Origin: Holophagales bacterium UBA5704
Lineage (GTDB): Bacteria > Acidobacteriota > Thermoanaerobaculia > Multivoradales > UBA5704
DNA length: 64,000 nucleotides
Direction: 5' to 3'
Assembly: GCA_002420005.1 (NCBI GenBank)
Contig: DIHE01000068.1
Coordinates: 10,695-74,694 of the forward strand
Shown here: piece by piece, positions 1 through 8,167 of the stretch
Layout: every line of letters starts with the position of its first letter
Position numbering within the stretch: the first letter of the stretch is position 1
Translations under genes and position numbers: made by a program
The notes under the pieces: generated by a model
What the model was told of the DNA's origin: nothing
Database searches by the model: none
Seen by the model: only the letters and a program-made list of their open reading frames with translations

Positions 1-2157
1 GGTGAGCTTGGAGATGGCGTTGTTGGTGCGCACGGCGCCGGCCCCGAAGGTGAGCGTGCTGGCGGTCGGCGGGTCGGTCGAGGAGTAGACCACCAGATAG
101 CCCGAGTCACCGGGGTTGATGGCGGTCACGTTGATCGCCACCGCGGTGGCCTCGGCCGGAATGCCGCACGCGGTGACGCCGAGCACGTTGAGCTCGCGCA
201 CCGTCCCGGAGGTGATCGGCGTGGCACCGTCGCCCACGGTGCGGGTGTCGAGCAGGCGGCAGGGAGTGACGGTGTGGTAGTCGCCCGGAGTGACCGCTCC
301 TGTGGCAGGCGCCAGGGTCTGCAGGTTGAGCTGCGTCGGCGCGCCGGCCTCGAAGACCCCGAGGCTCGCCAACGCCGCCGCCGAGGTCTGGTCGCTGTCG
401 AAGCGGAACGAGATGACCGATGCGTAATCAAGCTCGGCCGGCGGCGTCGCCGCGGCCGGCGCCGTCCAGGTGATCCCGGTCGCATCGGGGACCCCGACCC
501 AGTCGTTGGCGGCGAAGCCGTCACCGTCCGCGAACGCGATGTTCTCGACGACCCCGATGGCGGTGTTGAACGGCACCCGGAAGCTCTTGATCCGGCGGTC
601 GAAGTCGTGGTTCTGCAAGGCGTAGGCGTACCGGTGCCGCGTGGGGCTCCCGGCGAGCGTGGTGACCTTGACCGCGAGCTGCACCCGGCCTTCGCCGGTG
701 TCGAGCGTCCGGTTGTCGGCGCCCGCTCCCGGCGTCGTCGGGTTGACCCAGGAGTTGATCGCGGGTCCCTGGGTATAGGCGCCGGCCGTGGGGAACGTCC
801 AGGTGGCGGCCGGCTTGGCCGGCGCGACCTGCCGGTGGCCCATGCTGTTGAAGATGTTGATGTCGTTGCGGACGATGTAGAACGCCTCGACGTAGTAGGT
901 GGCACCCGCCACCTGGAGATCGGCCTCGGCGGCCTTCAGGCCATGGGTGAAGGCGTTCTCACCGGACCCGGAGAAGTCCTGCACGCAGTCACCGTTCGTA
1001 TCGAAGTGGCTGGGGATTCCGCCGCAGTGGGACCAGATGCCGGTCGAGGCGGTGACCTCCGACCGCGGCGCGAGCGACCCGACGCTGTTGTTGGTGCCGG
1101 TGCCATAGACATCGGCGCAGCTGATGCCGAGGACGTGCGAGTCCGTGCAGGCGCCGGGGGCGCAGCCGCTGTTGATGGTCAGGAAGGCGTGTTTCAGGTC
1201 GCTGCGGCCGAGCGGCTCGAAGACGCCGCCGCTGACGCGCGCCATCTGCCAGACCAGGAACGGGTGCTGGTCGTTCCAGGGAGGGTTGCCGAGGTTGGTG
1301 AACTTGGAGTACCACGGCACGTTCGCCGTGCCCACGTTCTCCAGCTCCGCCGAGGGCAGGACGACCACCACCGACCGGCCGTTGACCGTCGCGACGCCGG
1401 CCTGGGCGAAGCTCGACATGTTGACCAGGCCGACGTCCACGTTGCCCGACCAGTCGCCGCAGGGGGGCGGCGTCTCGCCGACGATCGCCGGTCCCGGGGG
1501 GATGTCGCCGATCTGCAGGGTCGCGTCGAGGTCGAGGATGCCGACCGTCACGGTGGTGTAGCGCTCGTCGCCGAGCTTGCGCGCGAGCGCCAGGGTGGGC
1601 CGCAGGTCCGCATTCAGGTAGCGCAGTGCGCCGGTGGCCTTGTCGAGCTCCCACTGGGCATACTCCGTGGTGAGCACCGCTTCGCCGGTGGCGTCGACCA
1701 GCTCCAGCACCGTCGCCTTGGCGCCGACCCGCAGCTCCAGGGTCGACAGGTCGAACGTGCCCGCAGGGCCGCGCAGGAGGAAGCCGCCGCGGTGCCGCAG
1801 GGCTCCCCCTTCGAAACCATGAAATCCGTCGGCGCCGACGGCGGCGCGCAAGTCGATCTGCCCCATCGCGGCGAACGAAGGGGTCCCGGCCGGCACCACC
1901 GACAGGGGGTGCAGGGCATGTCCGCGCACACTCCCTTCATGCCCGCTCACCTGCAAGCCGAGGCCGGAGAGCGTCGTGGTATCCAGCGAGACGGTGGTCA
2001 CCGCCTCCAGAAGCGCCCAGGGGGCGGTGGCGACCTCCTGCTCCGGCGCCCCGGGGGCGCCGAGGAGGGAGGCGGCAAAGACCACCCACAGGGCGAAAGC
2101 ACTCAGAAGCCCGGCCTTCAGGACAGGCTCCGCTTGGCGCGAAGACGATGTCTGCAT
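1..2157 (-). CDS. secreted protein with C-terminal PCRLLDTR-type domain (3' end cut by window)
   Basis: The reading frame is open from an ATG at 2157 to the window edge (719 codons, no stop), so the C-terminus is missing. GGAGG stands 9 nt before the ATG and fixes the start. A hydrophobic segment at about residues 13-35, ending near LLGAPGAP, looks like an export signal. The middle is rich in Thr, Asn and Gly and holds paired cysteines, as in extracellular beta-rich proteins. From about residue 630 there is a stretch beginning VTPCRLLDTRT and continuing with a CGIPAEATAVAINVTA motif; this module recurs near the C-termini of many acidobacterial secreted proteins and is probably a surface or sorting domain. 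No catalytic motif was recognised, so the function is unknown. A decayed copy of its 5' end lies just upstream (2183-2341). Confidence 0.75.
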   Translation of the reverse strand, partial: MQTSSSRQAEPVLKAGLLSAFALWVVFAASLLGAPGAPEQEVATAPWALLEAVTTVSLDTTTLSGLGLQVSGHEGSVRGHALHPLSVVPAGTPSFAAMGQIDLRAAVGADGFHGFEGGALRHRGGFLLRGPAGTFDLSTLELRVGAKATVLELVDATGEAVLTTEYAQWELDKATGALRYLNADLRPTLALARKLGDERYTTVTVGILDLDATLQIGDIPPGPAIVGETPPPCGDWSGNVDVGLVNMSSFAQAGVATVNGRSVVVVLPSAELENVGTANVPWYSKFTNLGNPPWNDQHPFLVWQMARVSGGVFEPLGRSDLKHAFLTINSGCAPGACTDSHVLGISCADVYGTGTNNSVGSLAPRSEVTASTGIWSHCGGIPSHFDTNGDCVQDFSGSGENAFTHGLKAAEADLQVAGATYYVEAFYIVRNDINIFNSMGHRQVAPAKPAATWTFPTAGAYTQGPAINSWVNPTTPGAGADNRTLDTGEGRVQLAVKVTTLAGSPTRHRYAYALQNHDFDRRIKSFRVPFNTAIGVVENIAFADGDGFAANDWVGVPDATGITWTAPAAATPPAELDYASVISFRFDSDQTSAAALASLGVFEAGAPTQLNLQTLAPATGAVTPGDYHTVTPCRLLDTRTVGDGATPITSGTVRELNVLGVTACGIPAEATAVAINVTAINPGDSGYLVVYSSTDPPTASTLTFGAGAVRTNNAISKLT

Positions 2158-2182
2158 TGCTTTGATCCTCCGAACAATCCAT

Positions 2183-2341
2183 TCAGTGTAGCGGCGGCGG
2201 CGGTTCCCGGCAAGCATCCGCCGCAAAAAGATCCGGGATTCTCCCGACGGTTCCGGCCGTTACGGAGCGGCGGGCGGCAAAAGCCATCAGACGCAAGGCC
2301 CCCCGGGCGGGCTTCGCTCTGGGCGATGACGGTGTCTGCAT
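2183..2341 (-). pseudogene. decayed duplicate of the 5' end of the upstream-lying secreted-protein gene
   Basis: A 52-residue frame starting MQTPSSPRAKPA resembles the start of the neighbouring gene (MQTSSSRQAEPV). About 24 of the first 33 coding nucleotides match, and similarity continues into the 5' leader (a GTTCGGA block about 15 nt before each ATG). After about 25 residues the two diverge and this copy soon stops. It looks like a tandem duplication of promoter plus signal-peptide region that has since decayed. A tiny expressed peptide cannot be excluded, but no good Shine-Dalgarno precedes this ATG. Confidence 0.4.
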
Positions 2342-2502
2342 ACACTCGGGTCGTCCGAACCGTCCAGCGAGTCTAGCCGGGGATCGGGCCGCCGGCAAGG
2401 CTCCGTCAGGAAAACCCCCCGCTCGTTCGAGCGCGGCGCGCCTTGCGCGGGCGCCAGGTGCTGGCCGCCTGCCGTCAGCCTCGACCGGGCGCCGGACGTT
2501 GA

Positions 2503-4275
2503 TCAGAGCCGGTCGCGCAGGCGCAGCGCCGCCGGATTCTGCGGATCGATCTCCAGCAGCCGGCGATTGAGCTCCCGCGCGCCGGCCAGGTCGCCACGGC
2601 GGGCGCAAAGGAGCGCTTTGTTGTGGAGGGCCGAGAGATTCTGCGGGTTGAGCCCGAGCGCCCGGTCGAGCGACGCCTCCGCCTGGGCCGTATCCCCCAC
2701 CGCCAGCCAGACGCCGCCGAGGTTGCTCGCCACGTCGTCGGAGCGTGGTTCCAGCGCCGCGGCGCGCTGGAAGAAGCGCAGGGCCGTCGGCCAGTCGCCC
2801 CGGCGTGCCGCCAGGTTCCCCAGGTTCATGCAGGCCAGGAAGTTGTGCGGATCGAGGATGAAGGCCGCCTTGTAGTGCTCGTGCGCCGCCGCCGGGTCCC
2901 CGCGCTCTTCGGCCAGCCGGCCCAGGTTGTAGTGCACGAGATCCATCCGCGCCTGAAAGCCGGCGAGATGAGGGAGGAGAAACGCCAGCACCGCCAGCGT
3001 CGCCGCCATTTGCCAGCCGCGCCGCCGCGCGCGCCAGACCTCGCCGAGCTGCACCAGGGGCACCGCGGCCAGGGGCAGCAGAGCCGGCACCACCGGCAGC
3101 CGGTAGCGGGAGAAGAGGAAGAAGACGACCGTCGAAAGCATCCACCCGAGGGCGAAGAGGAGCGCCGGTGCGAACGGCCCGGCCCGCCGGCGGACCTGCC
3201 AGAGGCCCGCCAGGGCGAGCAGGGAGACGGTGCCGAATTCGACCAGCGGCAGGCGATAGACCGGCGAGAGGCCCCGCACCCAATAGTAGTCCACCGCGTC
3301 CGGCCACTCGTACCACCCCCAGAACATCCCCAGCTTGCGCAGCTGCAAGCGCACGAAGGCGCCGGGGTGGGCACCCGCCCATCGCAGCGCCTTGCCCAGC
3401 CAGTGGGCCGAGACATCCGCCGGGGTCAGCCGGCGGCCGAGCTCCTGCTCGGCGACCCGCACCGGCTCCTGCCGCTCCAGAGCCGGGATCTGTTTGCCCG
3501 GGACGATCGGCCGGTAGGTCCCGTCTGCCTCCGGGTTGTTGCCGATCCAGAAATTGACCCCGCCCTGGGATGTGGTGGGCAGGAAGGCGCCTCCGACCAC
3601 CCCGTTGCGCACCGCGACCGGCGCCAGAGCGAGCGCCAGGCCGGCCACCAAGGCACCCCCGTGGCGGAGGAAACCGGGCGTCCGTCCGCTCCGGCTCCAG
3701 GCGAGGGGAAGGAGGAACGGGACCAGGAGCAGCGCGTTCTCCCGCAGCAGGGCCAGCACCCCGAGGACGACCCCCGCACCGAGCCAGAGGCCGGCCCGCC
3801 CTCCCCCGCGCGCCGCCACCAGAGCCCACAGCAGGAAGCAGGTGGTGGAGACGGCGAGCGACTCCTTGAGGAGCTGGACGTCATAGAAGAGGAAGGGACC
3901 GAACACCGCCGCGAGCCCAGCCGTCACCCGGGCGACGCGCTCGTCCGCCATCTCCCGGGCCGCCCGATGGAGCGCCACGATCCCGGCGAGGGCGACGGCG
4001 ACCTGCAGCAGATAGATGGCGTCCAGGCTGCGCGCGGCGAGGGCATAGACCGTGCCGAGGAGATACGGATACAGCGGCGCCTGGAAGAACACCCGCGTCC
4101 CGAGCCAGTCGCCGGCCGCGATCTCCTGCGCCCACCGGTCGTACTCCTGGCTGTCCATCGCGAGCTGGGCAAAGAACGGCTCGTCGCGCACCGCCCACCA
4201 ATGGACGAGGCGCAGGATCAGCGCGACGGCCAGAATCGCCAGAAGGAAGCGGCGCGAACGGTCCTCGGTGCCCAC
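2503..4275 (-). CDS. GT39-like membrane glycosyltransferase with C-terminal TPR repeats
   Basis: This 590-aa protein has about a dozen hydrophobic segments between residues 8 and 420. The N-terminal loop after the first helix (WWAVRDEPFFAQLAMDSQEY, then FQAPLYPYLL) matches the lipid-linked-sugar glycosyltransferase fold of the PMT/ArnT (GT39/GT83) superfamily, whose members move a sugar from a polyprenyl-phosphate donor on the outer face of the inner membrane. The Asp of AMDSQEYD is the likely catalytic acidic residue of that first loop. The last 150 residues carry tetratricopeptide-like repeats (YNLGRLAEERGD, CMNLGNLAARRGDW, SNLGGVWLAVGD, HNKALLCARRGDL), so a protein partner or substrate is probably docked there. 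It stands alone, and the acceptor is unknown. Confidence 0.75.
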   Translation of the reverse strand: MGTEDRSRRFLLAILAVALILRLVHWWAVRDEPFFAQLAMDSQEYDRWAQEIAAGDWLGTRVFFQAPLYPYLLGTVYALAARSLDAIYLLQVAVALAGIVALHRAAREMADERVARVTAGLAAVFGPFLFYDVQLLKESLAVSTTCFLLWALVAARGGGRAGLWLGAGVVLGVLALLRENALLLVPFLLPLAWSRSGRTPGFLRHGGALVAGLALALAPVAVRNGVVGGAFLPTTSQGGVNFWIGNNPEADGTYRPIVPGKQIPALERQEPVRVAEQELGRRLTPADVSAHWLGKALRWAGAHPGAFVRLQLRKLGMFWGWYEWPDAVDYYWVRGLSPVYRLPLVEFGTVSLLALAGLWQVRRRAGPFAPALLFALGWMLSTVVFFLFSRYRLPVVPALLPLAAVPLVQLGEVWRARRRGWQMAATLAVLAFLLPHLAGFQARMDLVHYNLGRLAEERGDPAAAHEHYKAAFILDPHNFLACMNLGNLAARRGDWPTALRFFQRAAALEPRSDDVASNLGGVWLAVGDTAQAEASLDRALGLNPQNLSALHNKALLCARRGDLAGARELNRRLLEIDPQNPAALRLRDRL

Positions 4276-4340
4276 GGGTAGGGTACTGTGGCACAGAATC
4301 GGGATCAGCGACCTACACCTGTGCCCCGACAGGGCGCTGA

Positions 4341-4592
4341 TTATCTCCCGGCGTCGATCTTTCCGCGTTCCTGACCAAGGCGGGCAACGGTGCCACGCCG
4401 CGGAAAGCCACCCCTGCGACCCTGCTGCCGGCTCCCGGCAACCCGGGCCAGGTGGCCATGAGCGGAGCGGGAGGGCTGGGAGTCGGCACCTCGCTCGACG
4501 TGGAGGACATTGAGCCCGTGGCTCTCGTCGTGCCCCTGACCGAGGACCGGATCACCCAACTGATGGAAGCCGCCAACCCGAGCCCCCGCTGA
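4341..4592 (+). pseudogene. gene fragment encoding a protein C-terminus
   Basis: An 83-residue stretch is open from just after an in-frame TGA (4338-4340) to a TGA at 4590-4592. It has no plausible start codon or ribosome site near its beginning. Its composition is protein-like, with an end reading VALVVPLTEDRITQLMEA, unlike the low-complexity antisense frames here. I read it as the surviving 3' part of a deleted gene. The family was not recognised. A CCCCCGC-TGA-GCGGGGG hairpin spans the stop. Confidence 0.35.
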
Positions 4593-4613
4593 GCGGGGGA
4601 ACGCAAAGAGCGT
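4583..4613 (+). other. paired hairpins at the end of the gene fragment
   Basis: A perfect 7-bp stem (CCCCCGC/GCGGGGG, 3-nt loop) at 4583-4599 is followed by AACGC-aaaga-GCGTT at about 4600-4613. No T-tract follows, so this is a weak terminator candidate at best. The remaining sequence up to 4836 shows no gene that I can support. Confidence 0.35.
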
Positions 4614-4836
4614 TGCAGGTCTTCTCCAATCGGCCTAAATTCTTCCTGCCCAGAACAGAAGGTGCCGAGCCGCTCTCTTAGGGGGCTGCATACATCACGG
4701 AGCTTTCTGTCGATCACCAGGACGATCCTGCCAATGACGGTGACGATCGATCCAACGAGTCAGGAGGAATCTTGCCGCTTCGTGAGACAATGCGCGGGTC
4801 TCGCACACCGAGTGCCTCAAAGGAGGGACAGCGCGC

Positions 4837-5052
4837 ATGGACCATCTCACGGATGGCGATGTCGAGGGATTTCTGAGCGGAGGGTTGCCGCGGGAGGCTT
4901 TTCGCCGCGTCGTCCGTCATCTCATGGCGCCGTGCGCCTACATGGCGGAGGCGGTGCGCACCTTCCTCGACGAAGCCCAGCGCGACCGCGGGCTCCGGTT
5001 CGACATGACCGGCGTGATGCGGCGCGGGATGGAGATGCGGGGGGAGGGGTAG
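4837..5052 (+). CDS. short zinc-finger-like protein, probably truncated
   Basis: This 71-aa protein has a clear ribosome site (AAAGGAGGG) about 9 nt before its ATG. The N-terminus (HLTDGDVEGFLSGGLPREA, then VVRHLMAPCAY) has the spacing of the small N-terminal module 'H-L-x2-D-x2-FL-x-G-x-LP-x5-VVRHLL-x2-C' that begins many acidobacterial proteins and resembles anti-sigma-factor zinc-finger domains. The usual second Cys of the C-x2-C pair is absent (CAYM). In the family this module is followed by a long TPR region; here the frame ends after 71 residues at a G-rich run, right next to the 21-bp repeat array. It is most likely a 3'-truncated relic, perhaps still expressed. Confidence 0.55.
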   Translation: MDHLTDGDVEGFLSGGLPREAFRRVVRHLMAPCAYMAEAVRTFLDEAQRDRGLRFDMTGVMRRGMEMRGEG

Positions 5053-5078
5053 GGGGGCATATGCGTTGGCGGAGATGG

Positions 5079-5301
5079 TTGCGCCGCGGCGTGAGCCCCC
5101 GCCGCCGTGGCGCAGGTCCTCCGCGCCCTGGCGTGTGCCAACTATTCTCGGTCCCGGCCACCTACGCCGCGGCGCGGGTCCCTGCCTCCGCGGCGTGATC
5201 CGACTGCGCCGAGGCGTAGTCCTTCTACGCCGGGGCGCAAGCGAATTCTGCCCCTCTGTACCCACCTGCGCCGCGGCGTGAACGATCCACGCCGCGGCTC
5301 A
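5079..5301. repeat. 21-bp phased palindrome array, copy 1
   Basis: Ten-bp cores of the form CGCCGNGGCG, mostly self-complementary, begin at 5082, 5103, 5124, 5165, 5186, 5207, 5228, 5269 and 5290. Spacing is exactly 21 bp except for two 41-bp steps (5124-5165 and 5228-5269), where an expected core is replaced by pyrimidine-rich sequence ending ACCT. The unit approximates RCGCCGYGGCGTRGATCCNCT. Because 21 is a multiple of 3, frames stay open across it, but the 41-bp steps break any heptad reading frame, which argues against coding. The last core overlaps the stop codon of the convergent reductase gene. A homologous inverted copy lies at 51127-51367. It is not CRISPR: the period is too short and there are no unique spacers. 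Confidence 0.8.
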
Positions 5302-6369
5302 GCTGCGCACGACCTCCCCCGCCACCACCCCGGGCAGGGTCTCCACGAAGTGCGTCCCGAACGCTTTCGAGGGTGTCCAGGCGCCGGGCGGGACCTCTCC
5401 GGCGGCGGCGCGGCGGGCGCATTCGACGGCGGAGAGGGCGGTGAAGCGGTAGCCTTCCGGGGTCTCCAGGTGGGCCGACACCCGGGCGCCGGACGCGTTC
5501 TGCGCCTCTCCCCAGAGGAACACGCGGGCGGTTGCGCGGACCTCGGCGGAGGGTCCTGGTGCGAGGCGGCCCACCCGGCCCTGGAGGAAACGTTTGATCG
5601 GTGCCCAGCCGGCGAGGGGAAGCAGCGGGCGCAGGCGGCGCAGACGCCGGATCTGGGAGGGCGGATTGGCGGTGTAGACGCGGATGTCTGGAATCCGCGT
5701 CGAATGCCAGGCGGTGGAGACATCGCCCCAAGGGATGGTCATCGCCATCCGTTTTCCCAGGGTGCCGCCGAAGTCGATTTCCCGCGCGTCCCAGGCGATC
5801 GGGACGGGCACGATCTGGCCGCCGCGGCGGATGGCTCCGGCGCCGGGCAGGTTCTCGATCATCGTCTTCAGGGTGCCGCGGCTCACCCCGCCGCGGTCGG
5901 TGGCGAAGGCGAGGACCAGCTCGGTGGCGTCCGGCAATGCCTCGGCCAGCCGGGCCGCCAGGCAGTCGCTGGGCACCACGTCGAAGCCGGCGCCGGGGAG
6001 GAGCGCCACGCCCGCCTTCTTCGCGTCCGCGTCGCGGGCGAGGACCTTCTCGAAGACCACGATCTCGCCGGTGATGTCCAGATAGTGGGTGCGCGCCGCC
6101 AGACAGGCCATCACCATGGCGCGGCTGGTGCGCACGAACGGCCCGGCGCAGTGGAGCACCGCGGCCATGCCGGCGATCCCCTGCGCGAGCGCGGTGGGAT
6201 CGTCGAGGCCGAACGCGCGGTGCTCCAGGCCGAGCTGGCGGGCGAGCGCGCCCACCGCGTCCGCGTTCCGTCCGGCGAGAACCGGCCGCAAGCCGCGCTC
6301 CACCGCCTCGCGCGCCGCCAGCTCGCCCGTGTATCCGGTCGCTCCGTAGATCATCCAGGGACTGCTCAT
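5299..6369 (-). CDS. saccharopine-dehydrogenase-like / trans-acting enoyl reductase family protein
   Basis: This 356-aa protein begins with an NAD(P)-binding Rossmann motif (IYGATGYTGELAA, residues about 7-19) followed by AGRN. The pattern is that of the saccharopine dehydrogenase / trans-acting enoyl reductase superfamily (COG3268), not of a lysine-pathway enzyme. Other conserved stretches are CAGPF near residue 95, HYLDITGE near 112 and GAGFDVVPSDCLA near 145. Family members reduce lipid or polyketide intermediates, but the substrate here is unknown. AAAGGAGAT precedes the ATG. The gene is isolated; its stop codon lies inside the last unit of repeat array 1. Confidence 0.75.
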   Translation of the reverse strand: MSSPWMIYGATGYTGELAAREAVERGLRPVLAGRNADAVGALARQLGLEHRAFGLDDPTALAQGIAGMAAVLHCAGPFVRTSRAMVMACLAARTHYLDITGEIVVFEKVLARDADAKKAGVALLPGAGFDVVPSDCLAARLAEALPDATELVLAFATDRGGVSRGTLKTMIENLPGAGAIRRGGQIVPVPIAWDAREIDFGGTLGKRMAMTIPWGDVSTAWHSTRIPDIRVYTANPPSQIRRLRRLRPLLPLAGWAPIKRFLQGRVGRLAPGPSAEVRATARVFLWGEAQNASGARVSAHLETPEGYRFTALSAVECARRAAAGEVPPGAWTPSKAFGTHFVETLPGVVAGEVVRS

Positions 6370-6383
6370 CAGGGATCTCCTTT

Positions 6384-6436
6384 CCCCTCTCCCGGCTGGA
6401 AGGGGGGGCGATGGGAGAGGGGTCAGGGGTGAGGGC
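6384..6436. repeat. REP-like C-rich/G-rich inverted repeat at the purK 3' end
   Basis: The block CCCCTCTCCC ... GGGAGAGGGG followed by TCAGGGGTGAGGG is the same type of sequence as the arms of the larger inverted repeat at 47096-47268 (CCTCACCCC and CCCCTCTCCC modules). Here it overlaps the purK stop codon, so the last residues of PurK (SPHP) and its TGA are written in repeat sequence. Confidence 0.6.
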
Positions 6437-7564
6437 TCAGTGCCTTTCGTGCCGCCAACACGATCCGGCGGGCTTCCGCGGGATCGGCGGCCAGGGCGGT
6501 CAGATGTCCCATCTTACGCCCGGGACGCGGCGCGGCCTTTCCATAAAGATGAAGCTTCACCGCGGGGTGACGGCAGGCGGCGGCCCAGTCCGGCTCGCCG
6601 TCCTGCCACAGGTCGCCCAGCAGGTTCGCCATCGCCGCCGGACGCAGCAGCTCGGTCGAGCCGAGGGGCAGGCCGCAGATCGCCCGCAGCTGCTGCTCGA
6701 ACTGGCTGGTCACGCAGGCGTCGAACGTCAGGTGGCCGGAGTTGTGCGGACGCGGGGCGAGCTCGTTGATCAGCAGGCTGCCGGAGCGGGTGAGGAACAT
6801 CTCGACGCAGAGGACGCCGACCACTTCCAGCCCTTCGAGAATGCCGCGGGCGATCTCGACCGCCGCGCGCTCGACCTCCGGCGGCACCGGAGCGGGAGCC
6901 ACGGTGACGTCGAGGATGTGGTTTGTATGGTCGTTGGCGAGCACACCGAAGGCGGCGAAGGCGCCGTCCACCCCGCGCGCCGCAACCACCGAGACCTCGC
7001 GCTCGAAATCCACGAAGGCCTCCAGGATCGCCTCGTCCGTGGTGAGCGCCTCCCAGGCCGCAGCGGCGTCCTCGGGGGTCGAGATCTTCGCCTGCCCCTT
7101 GCCGTCATACCCCCAGCCGGCGGTCTTGAGCACGGCCGGCGTGCCGATCGCGGCGACCGCCTGCTCCAGCTCGGCGCGCGAGCGGACGGCTGCGAACGGT
7201 GCCACCGGGAAGCCGGCGCGGCGCAGGAAGCCCTTTTCCCGCAGACGGTTCTGGGTGGTGTGGAGGACCGTTCCGGCGGGGCGTACCGGCGCCTGCTCCG
7301 CGGCGGCCTCGGCGGCGGCGGCGGAGACGTTCTCGAACTCGAAGGTGACCACCGAGACCCCGCGGGCGAAGGCGCGCACCGCGTCGAGGTCGTCATAGGC
7401 GGCCCGGATTTCGCGGTCGGCCACCTGGCCGGTCGGGGTGTCGTCGTCCGGCGACAGGGTGTGGACGCGGTAGCCCATGCGGCGGGCGGCGATGGCGAAC
7501 ATGCGGCCGAGCTGGCCGCCGCCCAGCACGCCGACGGTGGCGCCGGGCGGGATGATCCGGGCGG

Positions 7565-7568
<4 letters not shown>
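6423..7568 (-). CDS. purK: N5-carboxyaminoimidazole ribonucleotide synthase
   Basis: PurK makes N5-CAIR from AIR, bicarbonate and ATP in purine synthesis. The 381-aa product has the nucleotide-binding GVLGGGQLGRM motif (about residues 12-22), an ATP-grasp core (FEFENV, TAGWGYDGKGQ, FVDFEREVSV) and the C-terminal signature NELAPRPHNSGH, which together are diagnostic. The start is read as a TTG at 7568 that overlaps the purE stop (TTGA), because the next in-frame start falls inside the GGGQ motif. The overlap implies translational coupling with purE. The C-terminal residues lie in a dispersed repeat. Confidence 0.93.
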
Positions 7569-8062
<494 letters not shown>

Positions 8063-8167
8063 GGGCGGTTCACTCTCGGTTCACACGAACACCTAGGCGC
8101 GTCTCGGCATCCTAGAGTAACATGCGCGGGAATCCTGATGTGACGCACACCACAAGGAGGGCTTATC

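Noticed and set aside
274..2376. A long plus-strand frame of about 700 codons over the first gene
   Set aside because: It is antisense to the supported minus-strand gene, and its product is Arg/Gly/Ala-rich low complexity as expected from third-position GC bias. It has no ribosome site and no recognisable domain.
2623..4281. A 552-codon plus-strand frame opposite the glycosyltransferase
   Set aside because: Its composition is dominated by Arg, Glu, Pro and Gln, a typical shadow of a GC-rich gene; the opposite strand encodes a clear membrane protein with TPR repeats.
5079..5301. CRISPR array
   Set aside because: Repeats are 10-bp dyads at 21-bp period without 30-40-bp unique spacers, and no cas genes lie nearby.
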